From Chromatiaceae bacterium (lineage in GTDB: Bacteria > Pseudomonadota > Gammaproteobacteria > Chromatiales > Chromatiaceae): a DNA stretch of 64,000 nucleotides. The stretch spans positions 1,302,001 to 1,366,000 of the forward strand of contig JACKMK010000001.1 in NCBI GenBank assembly GCA_024235395.1. The letters run 5' to 3'. The notes under the pieces were generated by a model, which saw only the letters and a program-made list of their open reading frames with translations, was not told the origin of the DNA and ran no database searches. Positions 1-9,185 of the stretch are shown piece by piece. Positions within the stretch are counted from its first letter, which is position 1. The number at the start of each line of letters is the position of its first letter. Made by a program: the position numbers and the translations under genes.

Positions 1-492
1 GTGCAGGCGCAAGGCATGCGCCCGCAATTGCAGTTCCACCATGCAGCCGATCTGCCGGTATACGCGACATCACACGCTTGGCTGGGCGCGCTGGCACCGA
101 ACCAGGTCGAGGACATGAAAGGCATACTGCTGGCCGATATCCCCTGGTTGGTGACCGCCAGCGGCGGCGGCGAGACCGACCGCGCCAGCGTTGCGCAGGT
201 CCTCCCGAACAGCGGCACCGCCTATGCGCGACTGTACGCGATGGGCATGGACGCACTGCGCCTGGTACCGCATCTGCGACGCCTGCAGAGCAGCCGTTAC
301 GAGGCCCTGGACGGCAGTACCGGCAGCCTGTACATGGACGAGTTGAACCAGATCCATCGGCAGCTGGTTTGGGTCAGGCTCGACGCCGAACCCGAGATCC
401 TGGGCTTTGCGCCACGCATGGATCTACAGGGCGACGCCCTCTCGGGCGAACCCACGGTCCAGGCGATCGATGGCAGCGTCACCAGACCCTGA
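1..492 (+). CDS. lpoA: LpoA-type penicillin-binding protein activator, C-terminal part
   Basis: Partial gene: the reading frame is open from base 1, so only the last 163 or so residues are present; full-length LpoA is about 600 residues. The visible part is the end of the periplasmic-binding-protein-like domain, with VYATSHAWLGALAPNQVEDM and GMDALRLVPHLRRLQ matching the family. LpoA is an outer-membrane lipoprotein that activates the peptidoglycan synthase PBP1A from the periplasm. The identity is supported by synteny: lpoA-yraN-diaA-dolP is the standard gammaproteobacterial order. The stop overlaps the next start by one base (TGATG), suggesting translational coupling. The lipoprotein signal lies outside the window and cannot be checked. 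Confidence 0.85.
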   Translation: MQAQGMRPQLQFHHAADLPVYATSHAWLGALAPNQVEDMKGILLADIPWLVTASGGGETDRASVAQVLPNSGTAYARLYAMGMDALRLVPHLRRLQSSRYEALDGSTGSLYMDELNQIHRQLVWVRLDAEPEILGFAPRMDLQGDALSGEPTVQAIDGSVTRP

Positions 493-839
493 TGGGAAAC
501 ACGCAGCAGCGCGGCCGGGATGCCGAGGATCGCGCTGCGGCATTGCTGTCACGACACGGCCTGCGCCTGATGCAGCGCAACTACCGCTGCCGCGGTGGCG
601 AGATCGATCTGGTGATGCGGGACGGCGAACTGCTGGTGTTCGTCGAGGTACGTTTCCGCAACAGCGTCGCATTCGGCGGCGCACTGGTCAGCATCGACCA
701 GCGCAAACGCCGGCGATTGCTCAACGCGGCCAATCATTTCATCGTGAACAGCGGTTGGCAGGGACCGTGCCGCTTCGACGTCGTCGGCTTCGACGGCGAC
801 CGCGAGGCACACTGGATCCGCGACGCCTTTCCCGCATGA
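492..839 (+). CDS. yraN: YraN/UPF0102 family nuclease-like protein
   Basis: A 115-residue protein of normal family length. The signature GEIDLVM followed by LVFVEVR is the PD-(D/E)xK-like core of UPF0102. The ATG at 492 overlaps the lpoA stop and gives the usual N-terminus (MGNTQQRGRDAEDRAA); longer in-frame starts upstream lie inside lpoA and were rejected. The family is almost universal beside lpoA/diaA and is predicted to be a nuclease of the Holliday-junction-resolvase fold, but its substrate is not established. It is probably cotranscribed with lpoA and diaA. Confidence 0.93.
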   Translation: MGNTQQRGRDAEDRAAALLSRHGLRLMQRNYRCRGGEIDLVMRDGELLVFVEVRFRNSVAFGGALVSIDQRKRRRLLNAANHFIVNSGWQGPCRFDVVGFDGDREAHWIRDAFPA

Positions 840-903
840 GATCGACCCGGCGCGTCGGTCGTGCGACACTGTGCACTGTGCTTTCGATCAGCCCAGCTCG
901 TCA

Positions 904-1491
904 GTGAATCCAATCACGCGCGTTGCCAGCATGTTCGCCGAGAGCGCGCAATTGAGCGCAAGCGCCGCCAGTGTGCAGGCCGCGCCGATCGCGCGCGCGG
1001 CCAGTCGGATCGTCTCCAGTCTGTTGGGCGGCGGCAAGGTGTTGAGCTGTGGAAACGGCAGCTCCGCTGCCGATGCACAATACTTTGCCGCGCAGATGCA
1101 ACATCGCTTCGAACGGGAACGGCCAGGGCTACCGGCGATCGCGCTGAACTCCGATGCAGCGATCCTCACCGCGATCGCGCTCGACGACGGCTTCAGCGAA
1201 ATTTTCAGCAAACAGGTGGGAGCACTGGGACAACCCGGTGACATCCTGCTGACGCTGAGCATCAACGGCACTGCGAGCAACATGGTCGGTGCGATCACGG
1301 CCGCGCGGGAGCGACAGATGCGCGTGATCGCGGTCACAGGACGCGACGGCGGCGAGGTCGCCGCGCGCCTCGACGCACAAGATGTCGAGATCCGCACACC
1401 CGCGGTGGAAGCGGCGCGGATACTCGAGAATCATCGGCTCGTGATTCATTGCCTGTGTGACCTCATCGATCTTGAACTGATAGGTGGTTAA
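904..1491 (+). CDS. diaA: DiaA-like SIS-domain protein
   Basis: SIS-domain protein of about 195 residues. CGNGSSAADAQYFAAQM and RFERERPGLPAIALNSDA are characteristic of DiaA, which binds DnaA and promotes timely replication initiation; the closely related GmhA phosphoheptose isomerase is the alternative. Gene order (lpoA-yraN-diaA-dolP) favours DiaA. The start is uncertain: the GTG at 904 gives an N-terminus aligning with DiaA (PITRVASMFAES), while an ATG at 871 would add 11 residues and an ATG at 931 would remove nine. No strong ribosome-binding site decides between them. It ends six bases before the dolP start, so it is likely in the same operon. Confidence 0.86.
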   Translation: MNPITRVASMFAESAQLSASAASVQAAPIARAASRIVSSLLGGGKVLSCGNGSSAADAQYFAAQMQHRFERERPGLPAIALNSDAAILTAIALDDGFSEIFSKQVGALGQPGDILLTLSINGTASNMVGAITAARERQMRVIAVTGRDGGEVAARLDAQDVEIRTPAVEAARILENHRLVIHCLCDLIDLELIGG

Positions 1492-1497
1492 GCCGAA

Positions 1498-2091
1498 ATG
1501 AACGCAAAGAAGTTGTTTGCACGAAATGCATCCATCCTGCTCCTGGCATTCACGCTGTCCGGCTGTGGCGCAGTCGTGGTCGGCGGCGTCGTGACCGGAG
1601 CCGCAGTGGTCCATGACCGCCGTACGACCGGCACCCTGGTCGAGGATCAGGAGATTTTCCTCCGCGCTATCACGATCCGCCAGCAGGACGAGGAACTGAA
1701 GCGGCTCAGCAACATCAATGTCGACGTCTACAACCTGCAGGTGTTGCTCACCGGACAGGCCGAGAACGCGCAGATCGTCGAGGGTTTCCGTCAGCGCGTC
1801 GCGGCCATCCCCAGGGTCAGGACCGTGTTCAACGAGGTGACGATCGGCGCCGAGAACACCTGGGGTGAGGCGACCGCGGACGCCTACCTGACGTCGCGCG
1901 TCAAGGTTGCACTGTTCGACGTCGGCATCGAGGGGTTCGACCCGGTGCGGGTCAAGGTGACCAGTTCGCAGGGCACCGTCTACCTGATGGGGCTGCTGAG
2001 CGCGCGCGAGGCCGACGCGGTGACCGAGAAGGTACGGTTCGTCAGTGGCGTCAAGCGCGTAGTGAAACTGTTTGAGTACCTCGACCAGTAA
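1498..2091 (+). CDS. dolP: Outer-membrane lipoprotein with two BON domains (DolP/YraP)
   Basis: A 197-residue lipoprotein. The N-terminus is a signal peptide ending in the lipobox LSGC, so the mature protein begins at Cys23 or so. Two BON domains follow, roughly residues 45-115 and 122-195, as in DolP, which binds anionic phospholipid at the division site and supports outer-membrane integrity. Position directly after diaA is the canonical one. The 3' end overlaps the next gene by 20 bases in another frame. Confidence 0.89.
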   Translation: MNAKKLFARNASILLLAFTLSGCGAVVVGGVVTGAAVVHDRRTTGTLVEDQEIFLRAITIRQQDEELKRLSNINVDVYNLQVLLTGQAENAQIVEGFRQRVAAIPRVRTVFNEVTIGAENTWGEATADAYLTSRVKVALFDVGIEGFDPVRVKVTSSQGTVYLMGLLSAREADAVTEKVRFVSGVKRVVKLFEYLDQ

Positions 2092-3490
2092 TCCCGGCGA
2101 TGCACCGGCCCTGCCGGAGGCCCTGCGCCACGCACTGACCGGTCTGTTCGCGAGCGGCGAGTTGCTGACCGATGCCGGCGATTGTTGGGCCTACGGCTAC
2201 GACAACAGCCGTCGACAGGCGGTGCCACAGGCGGTCTGCTTCGCCCGCGACGCCGGGCAGATCGCTGCGCTCGTGAAACTCTGTCGGGAACACCGGGTGC
2301 CCATCGTGACGCGCGGGCGCGGCACAGGCACCACCGGCGCCACGGTGCCGATGCGCGGCGGCATCGTACTGTCGATGGAACACATGCGTGATCACCTTAC
2401 GATCGATCCGGCGAATCGCGTCGCCCGGGTGTCGCCCGGATTCACCAACCAGGAACTCCAACGCGCGGCGGCCGAACACGGGTTCTTCTGGCCTCCCGAC
2501 CCCACCAGTGCCGCAGTCTGCACGATCGGCGGAAATCTCGCGTACAACTCGGCCGGGCCCCGCGCCGTCAAGTACGGGACGCCTCGCGAAAACACGCTAG
2601 GCCTCCGTGCCGTCACAGGTCAGGGCGAGCTGTTGAAGACCGGTGGGGCAACCACCAAAGGCGTGGTGGGATATGACCTGACACGGCTCCTGATCGGCTC
2701 CGAGGGCACCCTGGCGATCATCACCGAGGCGCTGCTCAAGCTGACCCCGGTCGCCGAGGCAAAACGCACCCTGCAGGCGGTGTACCGCGACATCGGTGCC
2801 GCGGCCTCCGCGGTATCGCGCATCATGGCGCAGCCGGTCACGCCTTGTGCGCTGGAATTCATGGACGGTGCGGCCATCGATATGGTGCGCGACGTATCGG
2901 AGATCGATCTGCCACACGATGCCGGTGCCTTGCTGATGATCGAGGTCGATGGTCCGCTGCAGGGGATCGCCGCGAGCGTCGCGCAGGTCTCGGACGCGGC
3001 GATGGGCGATGGCTGCCTGCGCATCGAGGCCGCCGACAGCGAGGCGGACGTCGCGCGCCTGTGGCGTACTCGCCAGGCACTGTCGCCTGCACTACGCAAC
3101 ATCGCGCCGAAAAAGATCAACGAGGATGTCGTGGTGCCGGTGTCGCAGATCCCGACACTGATCAACGGACTCGCGGCCCTGTCACGCCGATTCGGCATCC
3201 CGATCGTCAACTTCGGTCATGCCGGCAACGGCAACATCCACGTCAACCTGCTGATCGATCCCGACGATCCGGCGCAGATGGCAGCCGCCACCCCCTGCCT
3301 GGACGAGGTGTTCGACCTGGTACTCTCGCTCGACGGCAGCCTGTCCGGCGAGCACGGCATCGGTTGGGTGAAGCGCGAGTTCGTGGATCGCGAACTGGAC
3401 GCCGCGCACCTGCGCCTGATGGCAGCGATCAAACGCCAGTTCGATCCCGACAACATCCTCAATCCCGGCGTCGGTATGCCCGACCTTTGA
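2072..3490 (+). CDS. glcD: FAD-linked 2-hydroxyacid oxidase, GlcD-like
   Basis: A 472-residue flavoprotein of the FAD_binding_4 / FAD-oxidase_C family. It contains VTRGRGTGTTGA (FAD-binding loop), GGNLAYNSAGPRAVKYG, and the C-terminal FGHAGNGNIHVN and SGEHGIG. It should oxidise glycolate or D-lactate to the 2-oxoacid, passing electrons to a membrane acceptor. The only reasonable start is TTG at 2072, since a stop lies three codons upstream and the next start codon would remove the N-terminus; it therefore overlaps dolP by 20 bases. A GlcF-like iron-sulfur subunit is encoded about 29 kb away (32971-34194), and no glcE is visible. In a RuBisCO organism a role in glycolate salvage is plausible. 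D-lactate dehydrogenase is the main alternative. Confidence 0.83.
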   Translation: MSTSTSNPGDAPALPEALRHALTGLFASGELLTDAGDCWAYGYDNSRRQAVPQAVCFARDAGQIAALVKLCREHRVPIVTRGRGTGTTGATVPMRGGIVLSMEHMRDHLTIDPANRVARVSPGFTNQELQRAAAEHGFFWPPDPTSAAVCTIGGNLAYNSAGPRAVKYGTPRENTLGLRAVTGQGELLKTGGATTKGVVGYDLTRLLIGSEGTLAIITEALLKLTPVAEAKRTLQAVYRDIGAAASAVSRIMAQPVTPCALEFMDGAAIDMVRDVSEIDLPHDAGALLMIEVDGPLQGIAASVAQVSDAAMGDGCLRIEAADSEADVARLWRTRQALSPALRNIAPKKINEDVVVPVSQIPTLINGLAALSRRFGIPIVNFGHAGNGNIHVNLLIDPDDPAQMAAATPCLDEVFDLVLSLDGSLSGEHGIGWVKREFVDRELDAAHLRLMAAIKRQFDPDNILNPGVGMPDL

Positions 3491-3585
3491 GGGCCCTGTT
3501 CAGGGTTGGCGCGGTCGCCCCAAGCCATTAAATATTTGGGCGAATCGGCCGCTGCTGTAACGAGTTTTATGACACGGAGCGCGTG

Positions 3586-5007
3586 ATGACCCTCTGGATG
3601 CGATTGTTGGCCACGGTGCCGTTGTTCTTCCCCGGCCTGCTGTGGGCCTCCGGTGCCGGCGACCAGGCACTCGATCTGACGGAGCACTGGGTGGGATACG
3701 CCGCCCTGGCCATATTTGGCCTGTCCTATGTGCTGGTGATGGCGGAGGAATTCACCCATCTGCGCAAGTCCAAGCCGGTGATACTGGCGGCGGGGATCAT
3801 CTGGGCCTTGATCGCCGTGGTCTACCACACCCATGGCATCGACCATGCCGCGGAAAACGCGGTACGGCACAACCTGCTGGAATACGCCGAGCTGATGCTT
3901 TTCCTGCTGGTCGCGATGACCTACATCAACGCAATGGACGAACGCCGGGTGTTCGAAGCACTGCGTTCCTGGCTGGTCAAGAAAGGCTTCGGTTTTCGCC
4001 AGTTGTTCTGGATCACCGGCCTGCTCGCGTTCTTCATTTCACCGATCGCCGACAACCTGACCACGGCACTGCTGATGTGCGCGGTGGTGCTCGCAGTCGG
4101 CGGCGAGAACACCAAGTTCGTGCTGATCGCCTGTATCAACATCGTCGTCGCGGCGAACGCAGGCGGGGCCTTCAGTCCGTTTGGCGATATCACGACGCTG
4201 ATGGTCTGGCAGAAGCAGATCCAGACGCCCCAGGGGGTGATCGATTTCTGGTCGTTCTTCGCCCTGTTCGTCCCGGCGGTGGTCAATTGGCTGGTGCCGG
4301 CGGCGATCATGTCGTTTGCAGTCCCCAACGAGCAGCCACACGGCGGCGGCGACGGAGTCCGAATGCGGCGTGGTGCCAAACGGATCATCGGCCTGTTCCT
4401 CTTAACCATCGCGACCGCCGTCGCGTACCACAACTTCATGCACATGCCGCCGGTGATCGGTATGTTGACGGGCCTCGCCTACCTGCAGTTTTTCGGTTAC
4501 TACCTCAAGAAGACCCACCGTCGCGGCGAACCGGGGGTCGACGAGGACCAGTTCGGCGACCCGGTCGCGTTCGACATCTTCAACAAGGTGGCACGTGCCG
4601 AGTGGGACACCTTGCTGTTTTTCTACGGCGTGGTGCTGTGTGTCGGCGGCCTCGGATTCATCGGCTACCTCGCGGTCGCATCGGAGGTGATGTATGTCGA
4701 CTGGGGTGCGACCAATGCCAACATTGCGGTCGGTGTGCTGTCGGCGATCGTCGACAACATACCTGTGATGTTCGCGGTGCTCACGATGATGCCGGACATG
4801 TCCGCAGGCCAGTGGCTGCTGGTCACGCTGACCGCGGGCGTCGGTGGTTCGCTGCTGTCGATCGGGTCGGCCGCCGGAGTCGCCCTGATGGGCCAGGCGC
4901 GCGGCAAATACACCTTCTTCGGTCACCTGAAGTGGGCGCCGGTCATTGCATTGGGGTACGCCGCGAGCATCGCGACCCACATGTGGATCAACAGCGGCAG
5001 TTTCTGA
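3586..5007 (+). CDS. nhaD: NhaD-type Na+/H+ antiporter
   Basis: A 473-residue integral membrane protein with an N-terminal hydrophobic segment that may be a cleaved signal, then about a dozen transmembrane helices. ISPIADNLTTALLMCAVVLA and NAGGAFSPFGDITTLMVWQ are hallmark stretches of the NhaD branch of the ion-transporter superfamily. It would extrude Na+ in exchange for protons, typical of marine or haloalkaline bacteria. GTG at 3583 and ATG at 3586 are adjacent; the ATG was chosen because a GGAG-like element lies a suitable distance upstream. It stands alone between glcD and the convergent purKE operon. Confidence 0.9.
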   Translation: MTLWMRLLATVPLFFPGLLWASGAGDQALDLTEHWVGYAALAIFGLSYVLVMAEEFTHLRKSKPVILAAGIIWALIAVVYHTHGIDHAAENAVRHNLLEYAELMLFLLVAMTYINAMDERRVFEALRSWLVKKGFGFRQLFWITGLLAFFISPIADNLTTALLMCAVVLAVGGENTKFVLIACINIVVAANAGGAFSPFGDITTLMVWQKQIQTPQGVIDFWSFFALFVPAVVNWLVPAAIMSFAVPNEQPHGGGDGVRMRRGAKRIIGLFLLTIATAVAYHNFMHMPPVIGMLTGLAYLQFFGYYLKKTHRRGEPGVDEDQFGDPVAFDIFNKVARAEWDTLLFFYGVVLCVGGLGFIGYLAVASEVMYVDWGATNANIAVGVLSAIVDNIPVMFAVLTMMPDMSAGQWLLVTLTAGVGGSLLSIGSAAGVALMGQARGKYTFFGHLKWAPVIALGYAASIATHMWINSGSF

Positions 5008-5014
5008 GCCGGGA

Positions 5015-5065
5015 CACCCGACGCAGCAGGCCGGCCCAGGTCGATACCGCACCCTGCGTCGGGTG
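5015..5065. terminator. Inverted repeat between convergent nhaD and purE
   Basis: A perfect 12-bp inverted repeat (CACCCGACGCAG at 5015-5026 and its complement at 5054-5065) with a 27-base loop lies exactly between two convergent genes. It could end transcription from both sides. There is no T-tract on either strand, so Rho-independent function is uncertain. Confidence 0.5.
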
Positions 5066-5073
5066 ACTCGGGG

Positions 5074-5574
5074 CTATTCCGCCTGTCGATCCGCCATCTG
5101 CGCAACCTTGCCCATCACCATCGACTCCAGATCGCGCTTGTATTGTGCGACGCGGTCGAGCAACGCCGGGTCGGCGACGCCCAGGATCTGCGCGGCCAGG
5201 ATCCCGGCATTCTTCGCGCCGTTGATCGCGACGGTCGCCACCGGCACGCCGGCCGGCATCTGCACGATCGACAGCAACGAATCCTGACCGCTCAAGGCGG
5301 ATGTCTTCACCGGCACGCCGATCACCGGCAGCTCGGTGAGCGCCGCCGCCATGCCCGGCAGATGCGCAGCGCCGCCCGCTCCGGCGATGATCACACCGAT
5401 ACCGCGTGCCCGCGCCCCTTGTGCATAGTCGTACAGCCGCGCAGGCGTACGGTGCGCGGACACGATCGTCATCTCGTAGGGCACACCGAATTCGTTCAGG
5501 ATGGAGGCAGCATCCTGCATGACCGGCAGGTCCGAATCGCTGCCCATGATGATACCCACGCGTGGCTGTGTCAT
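5074..5574 (-). CDS. purE: N5-carboxyaminoimidazole ribonucleotide mutase
   Basis: A 166-residue class I PurE that converts N5-CAIR to CAIR in purine synthesis. The signature [13 protein letters not shown] near the N-terminus, SAHRTP and [11 protein letters not shown] form the active site. The ATG at 5574 overlaps the purK stop by four bases (ATGA), so the two enzymes are translationally coupled. In-frame codons upstream of this ATG belong to purK. Confidence 0.96.
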   Translation of the reverse strand: MTQPRVGIIMGSDSDLPVMQDAASILNEFGVPYEMTIVSAHRTPARLYDYAQGARARGIGVIIAGAGGAAHLPGMAAALTELPVIGVPVKTSALSGQDSLLSIVQMPAGVPVATVAINGAKNAGILAAQILGVADPALLDRVAQYKRDLESMVMGKVAQMADRQAE

Positions 5575-6728
5575 AACCGCTTGTCCCCCAGAATCCTGAT
5601 CTGCTGTTTGACCCGGTGCGCCTTTTCGCACGCGGCGTCGATCGAATCGTCGATCACCGTGATATGGCCCATCTTGCGACCCGGCTTGGTCACCGCCTTG
5701 CCGTAAATATGCACACAGACGCCGGGGATCGCGAGGACCGCGGCTAGGCCCGCGATCAGCGGGCGGCCCTGGTAGCCCGGCTCACCGAGCAGGTTCACCA
5801 TGGTCGCCGGGGTCAGCTGCCGTGTATCGCCCAGCGGCAGGCCGAGGATCGCACGCAGGTGCTGCTCGAACTGGTCGGTGACACAGGCCTCGATCGTATG
5901 GTGACCGGAGTTGTGGGTGCGCGGTGCGACCTCGTTGACCAGCAGGTCGCCGTCACGGGTCAGAAACATCTCGATACCGAAGACGCCGATCCCGTCCATC
6001 GCCTCGACGGTGCGCACTGCCAATGCCTCGGCGCGACGCGCGGTCTCGGGCGGCACACCGGCCGGTGCGACCAGGAAATCGAGTACGTTGTCTTGCGCAT
6101 GAAAACGCATCTCCACGGTCGGGTAGGCGCGGCACTCACCGTGCACATTGCGCGCAACCATCACCGCGAGTTCCTTCTCGGCAACCACGAACCGCTCGAC
6201 GAAGCTCGCGACCGGCAGGTGATCGGCGAAGCCGGTCGCGTCCTGCATCACCACGACGCCCCGACCGTCATAGCCACCACGGCGCGCCTTCTGCACCAAC
6301 GGATAGCCGAAATCGGCAAATATCGCCGTGTCCGGCGAAGGCGTCGCGACAAACTCGGAGGTCGGTATACCGGCATCGCGCAGAAAGCACTTCTGGCTGT
6401 ACTTGTCCTGGATGGTCGCGAGCAACTGCGGGCGCGGAAATATCCGGTGCCCTTCGGCCTCGAGTTGGACCAGGGTCTCGGTCTCGATGTCCTCCAATTC
6501 GAAGGTGACCACGTCGCATGACTCGGCCAGTTCGCGCACCTTCGCCGGGTCGCTGTAGTCCCCGACGATCTGATGTCCCGCCACCTGGCCGGCCGGTGAC
6601 CCCTGCAATGGATCCAGCACGACACAGGTGCAGCCGAGCCGTTTCGCGGCCTTGACCAACATTCGCCCGAGTTGGCCACCGCCGATCAGCCCGATGCGCG
6701 CCACCGGATAAGGAAAAATGTCGTCCAT
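5571..6728 (-). CDS. purK: N5-carboxyaminoimidazole ribonucleotide synthase
   Basis: A 385-residue ATP-grasp enzyme that carboxylates AIR to N5-CAIR using ATP and bicarbonate, feeding PurE. The N-terminal [13 protein letters not shown] nucleotide-binding loop, [16 protein letters not shown]-grasp loop and [17 protein letters not shown] are diagnostic. The start at 6728 gives the normal N-terminus; a longer frame to 6785 adds residues with no family similarity. It is the first gene of a purK-purE operon read leftward, divergent from phosphoribulokinase. Confidence 0.96.
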   Translation of the reverse strand: MDDIFPYPVARIGLIGGGQLGRMLVKAAKRLGCTCVVLDPLQGSPAGQVAGHQIVGDYSDPAKVRELAESCDVVTFELEDIETETLVQLEAEGHRIFPRPQLLATIQDKYSQKCFLRDAGIPTSEFVATPSPDTAIFADFGYPLVQKARRGGYDGRGVVVMQDATGFADHLPVASFVERFVVAEKELAVMVARNVHGECRAYPTVEMRFHAQDNVLDFLVAPAGVPPETARRAEALAVRTVEAMDGIGVFGIEMFLTRDGDLLVNEVAPRTHNSGHHTIEACVTDQFEQHLRAILGLPLGDTRQLTPATMVNLLGEPGYQGRPLIAGLAAVLAIPGVCVHIYGKAVTKPGRKMGHITVIDDSIDAACEKAHRVKQQIRILGDKRL

Positions 6729-7115
6729 CGACCTCGCCAGTAATACAAAACGCCTTCGACCCGGGACCACCTGGGTCCCTGGCACTTGAGGTTAAGGATC
6801 GTCGCCGCCGGGACAAAGCCGACGGCCGCCGTGTGCGGGACCGGCCTGCCGCACCCCCCTGGGCCGCCGCACTACCGGACGCGAGGGCGCAAGGATACCG
6901 CGGAATCGCCGTTGTCGCCGCCACATCCGACCCCTGCCGGTCGTCCGATTCGAATCGCAGGCGACAACCGGGCGCTGTGATATAGTCCCGCGCAGCATTA
7001 AATTAGGAACTGCTGAATAAGCGGATCAAAGGCCGTCGCAGCGGCCGACCGCGGGAACTGCGGTTTCCTCGACGCTAACCCAAATCATCAAAACACAAGC
7101 TTTCAGGGGGGCAGC
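6729..7115. other. 387-bp divergent intergenic region purK / prk
   Basis: No credible coding frame. It must hold the promoters of purK (leftward) and phosphoribulokinase (rightward). A TATAGT at 6981-6986 is a candidate rightward -10, but no good -35 lies at 16-18 bases. A small hairpin (GGGACC at 6763-6768 with GGTCCC at 6774-6779) lies in the probable purK leader. No LysR-type site was recognised with confidence. Confidence 0.6.
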
Positions 7116-7991
7116 ATGTCCAAGCAACATCCCGTCGTTGCGGTTACCGGTTCGTCCGGTGCCGGCACCACCACCGTCAAACGGGCCTTCGAACACATCT
7201 TCATCCGCGAGGGAATCAACGCCGCCGTCGTCGAGGGCGACAGCTTTCACCGCTACGAGCGCGCCGAGATGAAGGTGAAGATGACCGAAGAGAGCCTGAG
7301 TCACTTCGGTCCGGCGGCGAACCGCTTCGACAAGCTCGAGGAACTGTTCAAGACCTACGGTATGACCGGTTCCGGCGAGAAGCGTTACTACCTGCACAAC
7401 GAAGAGGAAGCGGCGGAACACAATGGCCGCCTGGGCACCGACAAGCAACCCGGTGAATTCACCCCCTGGGAACCGATCCCCGAAGGGACGGACCTGCTGT
7501 TCTACGAGGGCCTGCACGGTCTGGTCGTGACCGACCAGAACAACGTCGCCGAACACGTCGACCTCGGTATCGGCGTGGTGCCGATCGTCAACCTGGAGTG
7601 GATCCAGAAGATCCACCGCGACAACGCCGAACGCGGCTACTCGCCCGAGGCCGTGGTGGACACGATCATGCGGCGCATGCCCGACTACATCAATCACATA
7701 ACGCCACAGTTCTCACGTACCGACATCAACTTCCAACGCGTCTCGCTGGTCGACACCTCGAACCCCTTCATCGCCCGCGACATCCCGACGCCCGATGAGA
7801 GCTTCGTGGTGATCCGCTTCGCCGATCCGAAAAAGTTCAACATCAACTTCCAGTACCTGCTTTCGATGATCAACGGCTCGTTCATGTCACGCCGCAACAG
7901 CATCGTCGTGCCGGGTGGCAAGATGGGTTTCGCCATGGAGGTGATCTTCGGCCCGATCATCGACCAGATGATGGACGAGCGAGGGCTCTGA
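7116..7991 (+). CDS. cbbP: Phosphoribulokinase
   Basis: A 291-residue proteobacterial-type phosphoribulokinase that makes ribulose-1,5-bisphosphate, the RuBisCO substrate, from ribulose-5-phosphate and ATP. The P-loop GSSGAGTTT is at residues 12-20, followed by VVEGDSFHRYER with the catalytic Asp and substrate-binding residues, and FYEGLHG further on. Length is standard for this class. A strong GGGGGG-rich ribosome-binding site precedes the ATG. It lies about 8.5 kb from cbbLS and is unlinked in transcription. A hairpin without a T-tract follows the stop. Confidence 0.97.
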   Translation: MSKQHPVVAVTGSSGAGTTTVKRAFEHIFIREGINAAVVEGDSFHRYERAEMKVKMTEESLSHFGPAANRFDKLEELFKTYGMTGSGEKRYYLHNEEEAAEHNGRLGTDKQPGEFTPWEPIPEGTDLLFYEGLHGLVVTDQNNVAEHVDLGIGVVPIVNLEWIQKIHRDNAERGYSPEAVVDTIMRRMPDYINHITPQFSRTDINFQRVSLVDTSNPFIARDIPTPDESFVVIRFADPKKFNINFQYLLSMINGSFMSRRNSIVVPGGKMGFAMEVIFGPIIDQMMDERGL

Positions 7992-8000
7992 CGGCCCCGG

Positions 8001-8023
8001 GGTGGCGGGGTCTTCCCGCCACC
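8001..8023 (+). terminator. GC-rich hairpin after phosphoribulokinase
   Basis: A perfect 9-bp stem (GGTGGCGGG at 8001-8009, complement at 8015-8023) with a five-base loop lies ten bases after the stop. It has no T-tract, so it may be a 3' stabilising structure or a weak terminator before the FIST gene, which begins 12 bases later. Confidence 0.5.
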
Positions 8024-8035
8024 GGCCATATCGCG

Positions 8036-9151
8036 ATGCCGCATTTTCAAAGCGTCCATGTCAGCGGTGCGGAATGGCGCGAGCTGTGCGATCAGGCACT
8101 CGATCAGCTCGCCGGGAACCGCGGCGCGCAGCTCGCGTTTCTTTACCTGGCCGACGAGTTGGCGGCCGACACCGACCGGATCGTCGACTACCTGCGCGCC
8201 CACAGTGGCATCACCCATTGGGTCGGTTGCGTCGGCCTGGGTCTGTGCAGCAACGCAACCGAGACCTATGACGAACCCGCCCTCGCCCTCTTGGTCACCC
8301 CGTTCAACGAAGACGATTTCCGCATCATCCCGACCCTGGACGACGCCATCGATGACTGGCTGGCCGCCACCCGTGACTGGCGGGAGCGCAACCTGGCATC
8401 GGTCGCGGTGGTACACGGCGATCCGACCAGCACACGCCTGCCGGCGATACTGGTCGAGCTGACCGAGGGCCTGCAGGGTGGTTTTCTGGTCGGGGGGATT
8501 GCATCGGCGCAAAACCTGCCGGCACAGATCGCCGACCGTGCGGCCAACGGTGGCCTGTCGGGGGTGCTGTTCAGCGGGCGCGTGGCGATCAGCACCGGCC
8601 TCAGCCAGGGATGCAGCCTGATCGGCGAGCGTCACCGCATCACACGCTGTCAGCGCAACATCATCGAAACGATCGACGAACGTCCAGCGCTCGAGGTATT
8701 GAAGGAGGACATCGGCGAGATCCTGGCGCACGATCTGCGTCGGATCGGCGGATACATCTTCGCCGCGCTGCCGGTCAGCGGATCCGATACCGGCGACTAC
8801 CTGGTGCGCAACCTGGTCGGGATCGACCCTGACCAGGGGCTGCTCGCGATCGGCGAGCTGGTCGAACCCGGGCGCGAGATCCAGTTCGCGCGGCGCGACG
8901 CCGAGACCGCCCGGGCTGATCTCGCACAGATGATCGAGGGGCTCAAGCGGCGCCTGCCCGGTCCGCCGCGCGCGGCGCTGTATCACTCCTGTCTCGGGCG
9001 TGGCCGTAACCTGTTCGGCGAAGATTCCGCGGAGCTGCGGCTGATACGCGACCATCTGGGCGACCTGCCGTTGGCCGGTTTCTACGCCAACGGCGAGATC
9101 TCGCACCATCGACTGTACGGTTACACTGGGGTATTGACGCTGTTCAGTTGA
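8036..9151 (+). CDS. FIST-domain sensory protein
   Basis: A 371-residue protein matching the FIST_N/FIST_C architecture, which is thought to bind small ligands and act in signal transduction. Features are GCVGLGLCSN near residue 65, GGFLVGGIASA near 155 and the C-terminal YHSCLGRGRNLFG and LPLAGFYANGEI. There is no attached kinase, cyclase or chemoreceptor domain, so it is a stand-alone FIST protein. Position just after phosphoribulokinase and before convergent dxs suggests, but does not prove, read-through expression with cbbP. The ligand cannot be told from the sequence. Confidence 0.85.
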   Translation: MPHFQSVHVSGAEWRELCDQALDQLAGNRGAQLAFLYLADELAADTDRIVDYLRAHSGITHWVGCVGLGLCSNATETYDEPALALLVTPFNEDDFRIIPTLDDAIDDWLAATRDWRERNLASVAVVHGDPTSTRLPAILVELTEGLQGGFLVGGIASAQNLPAQIADRAANGGLSGVLFSGRVAISTGLSQGCSLIGERHRITRCQRNIIETIDERPALEVLKEDIGEILAHDLRRIGGYIFAALPVSGSDTGDYLVRNLVGIDPDQGLLAIGELVEPGREIQFARRDAETARADLAQMIEGLKRRLPGPPRAALYHSCLGRGRNLFGEDSAELRLIRDHLGDLPLAGFYANGEISHHRLYGYTGVLTLFS

Positions 9152-9185
9152 GATCCCGGTCGGGCCGGCCGCGCGCAATACCGCG

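Noticed and set aside
6729..7115. CbbR site upstream of phosphoribulokinase
   Set aside because: No AT-rich palindrome comparable to that before cbbL could be found by eye.
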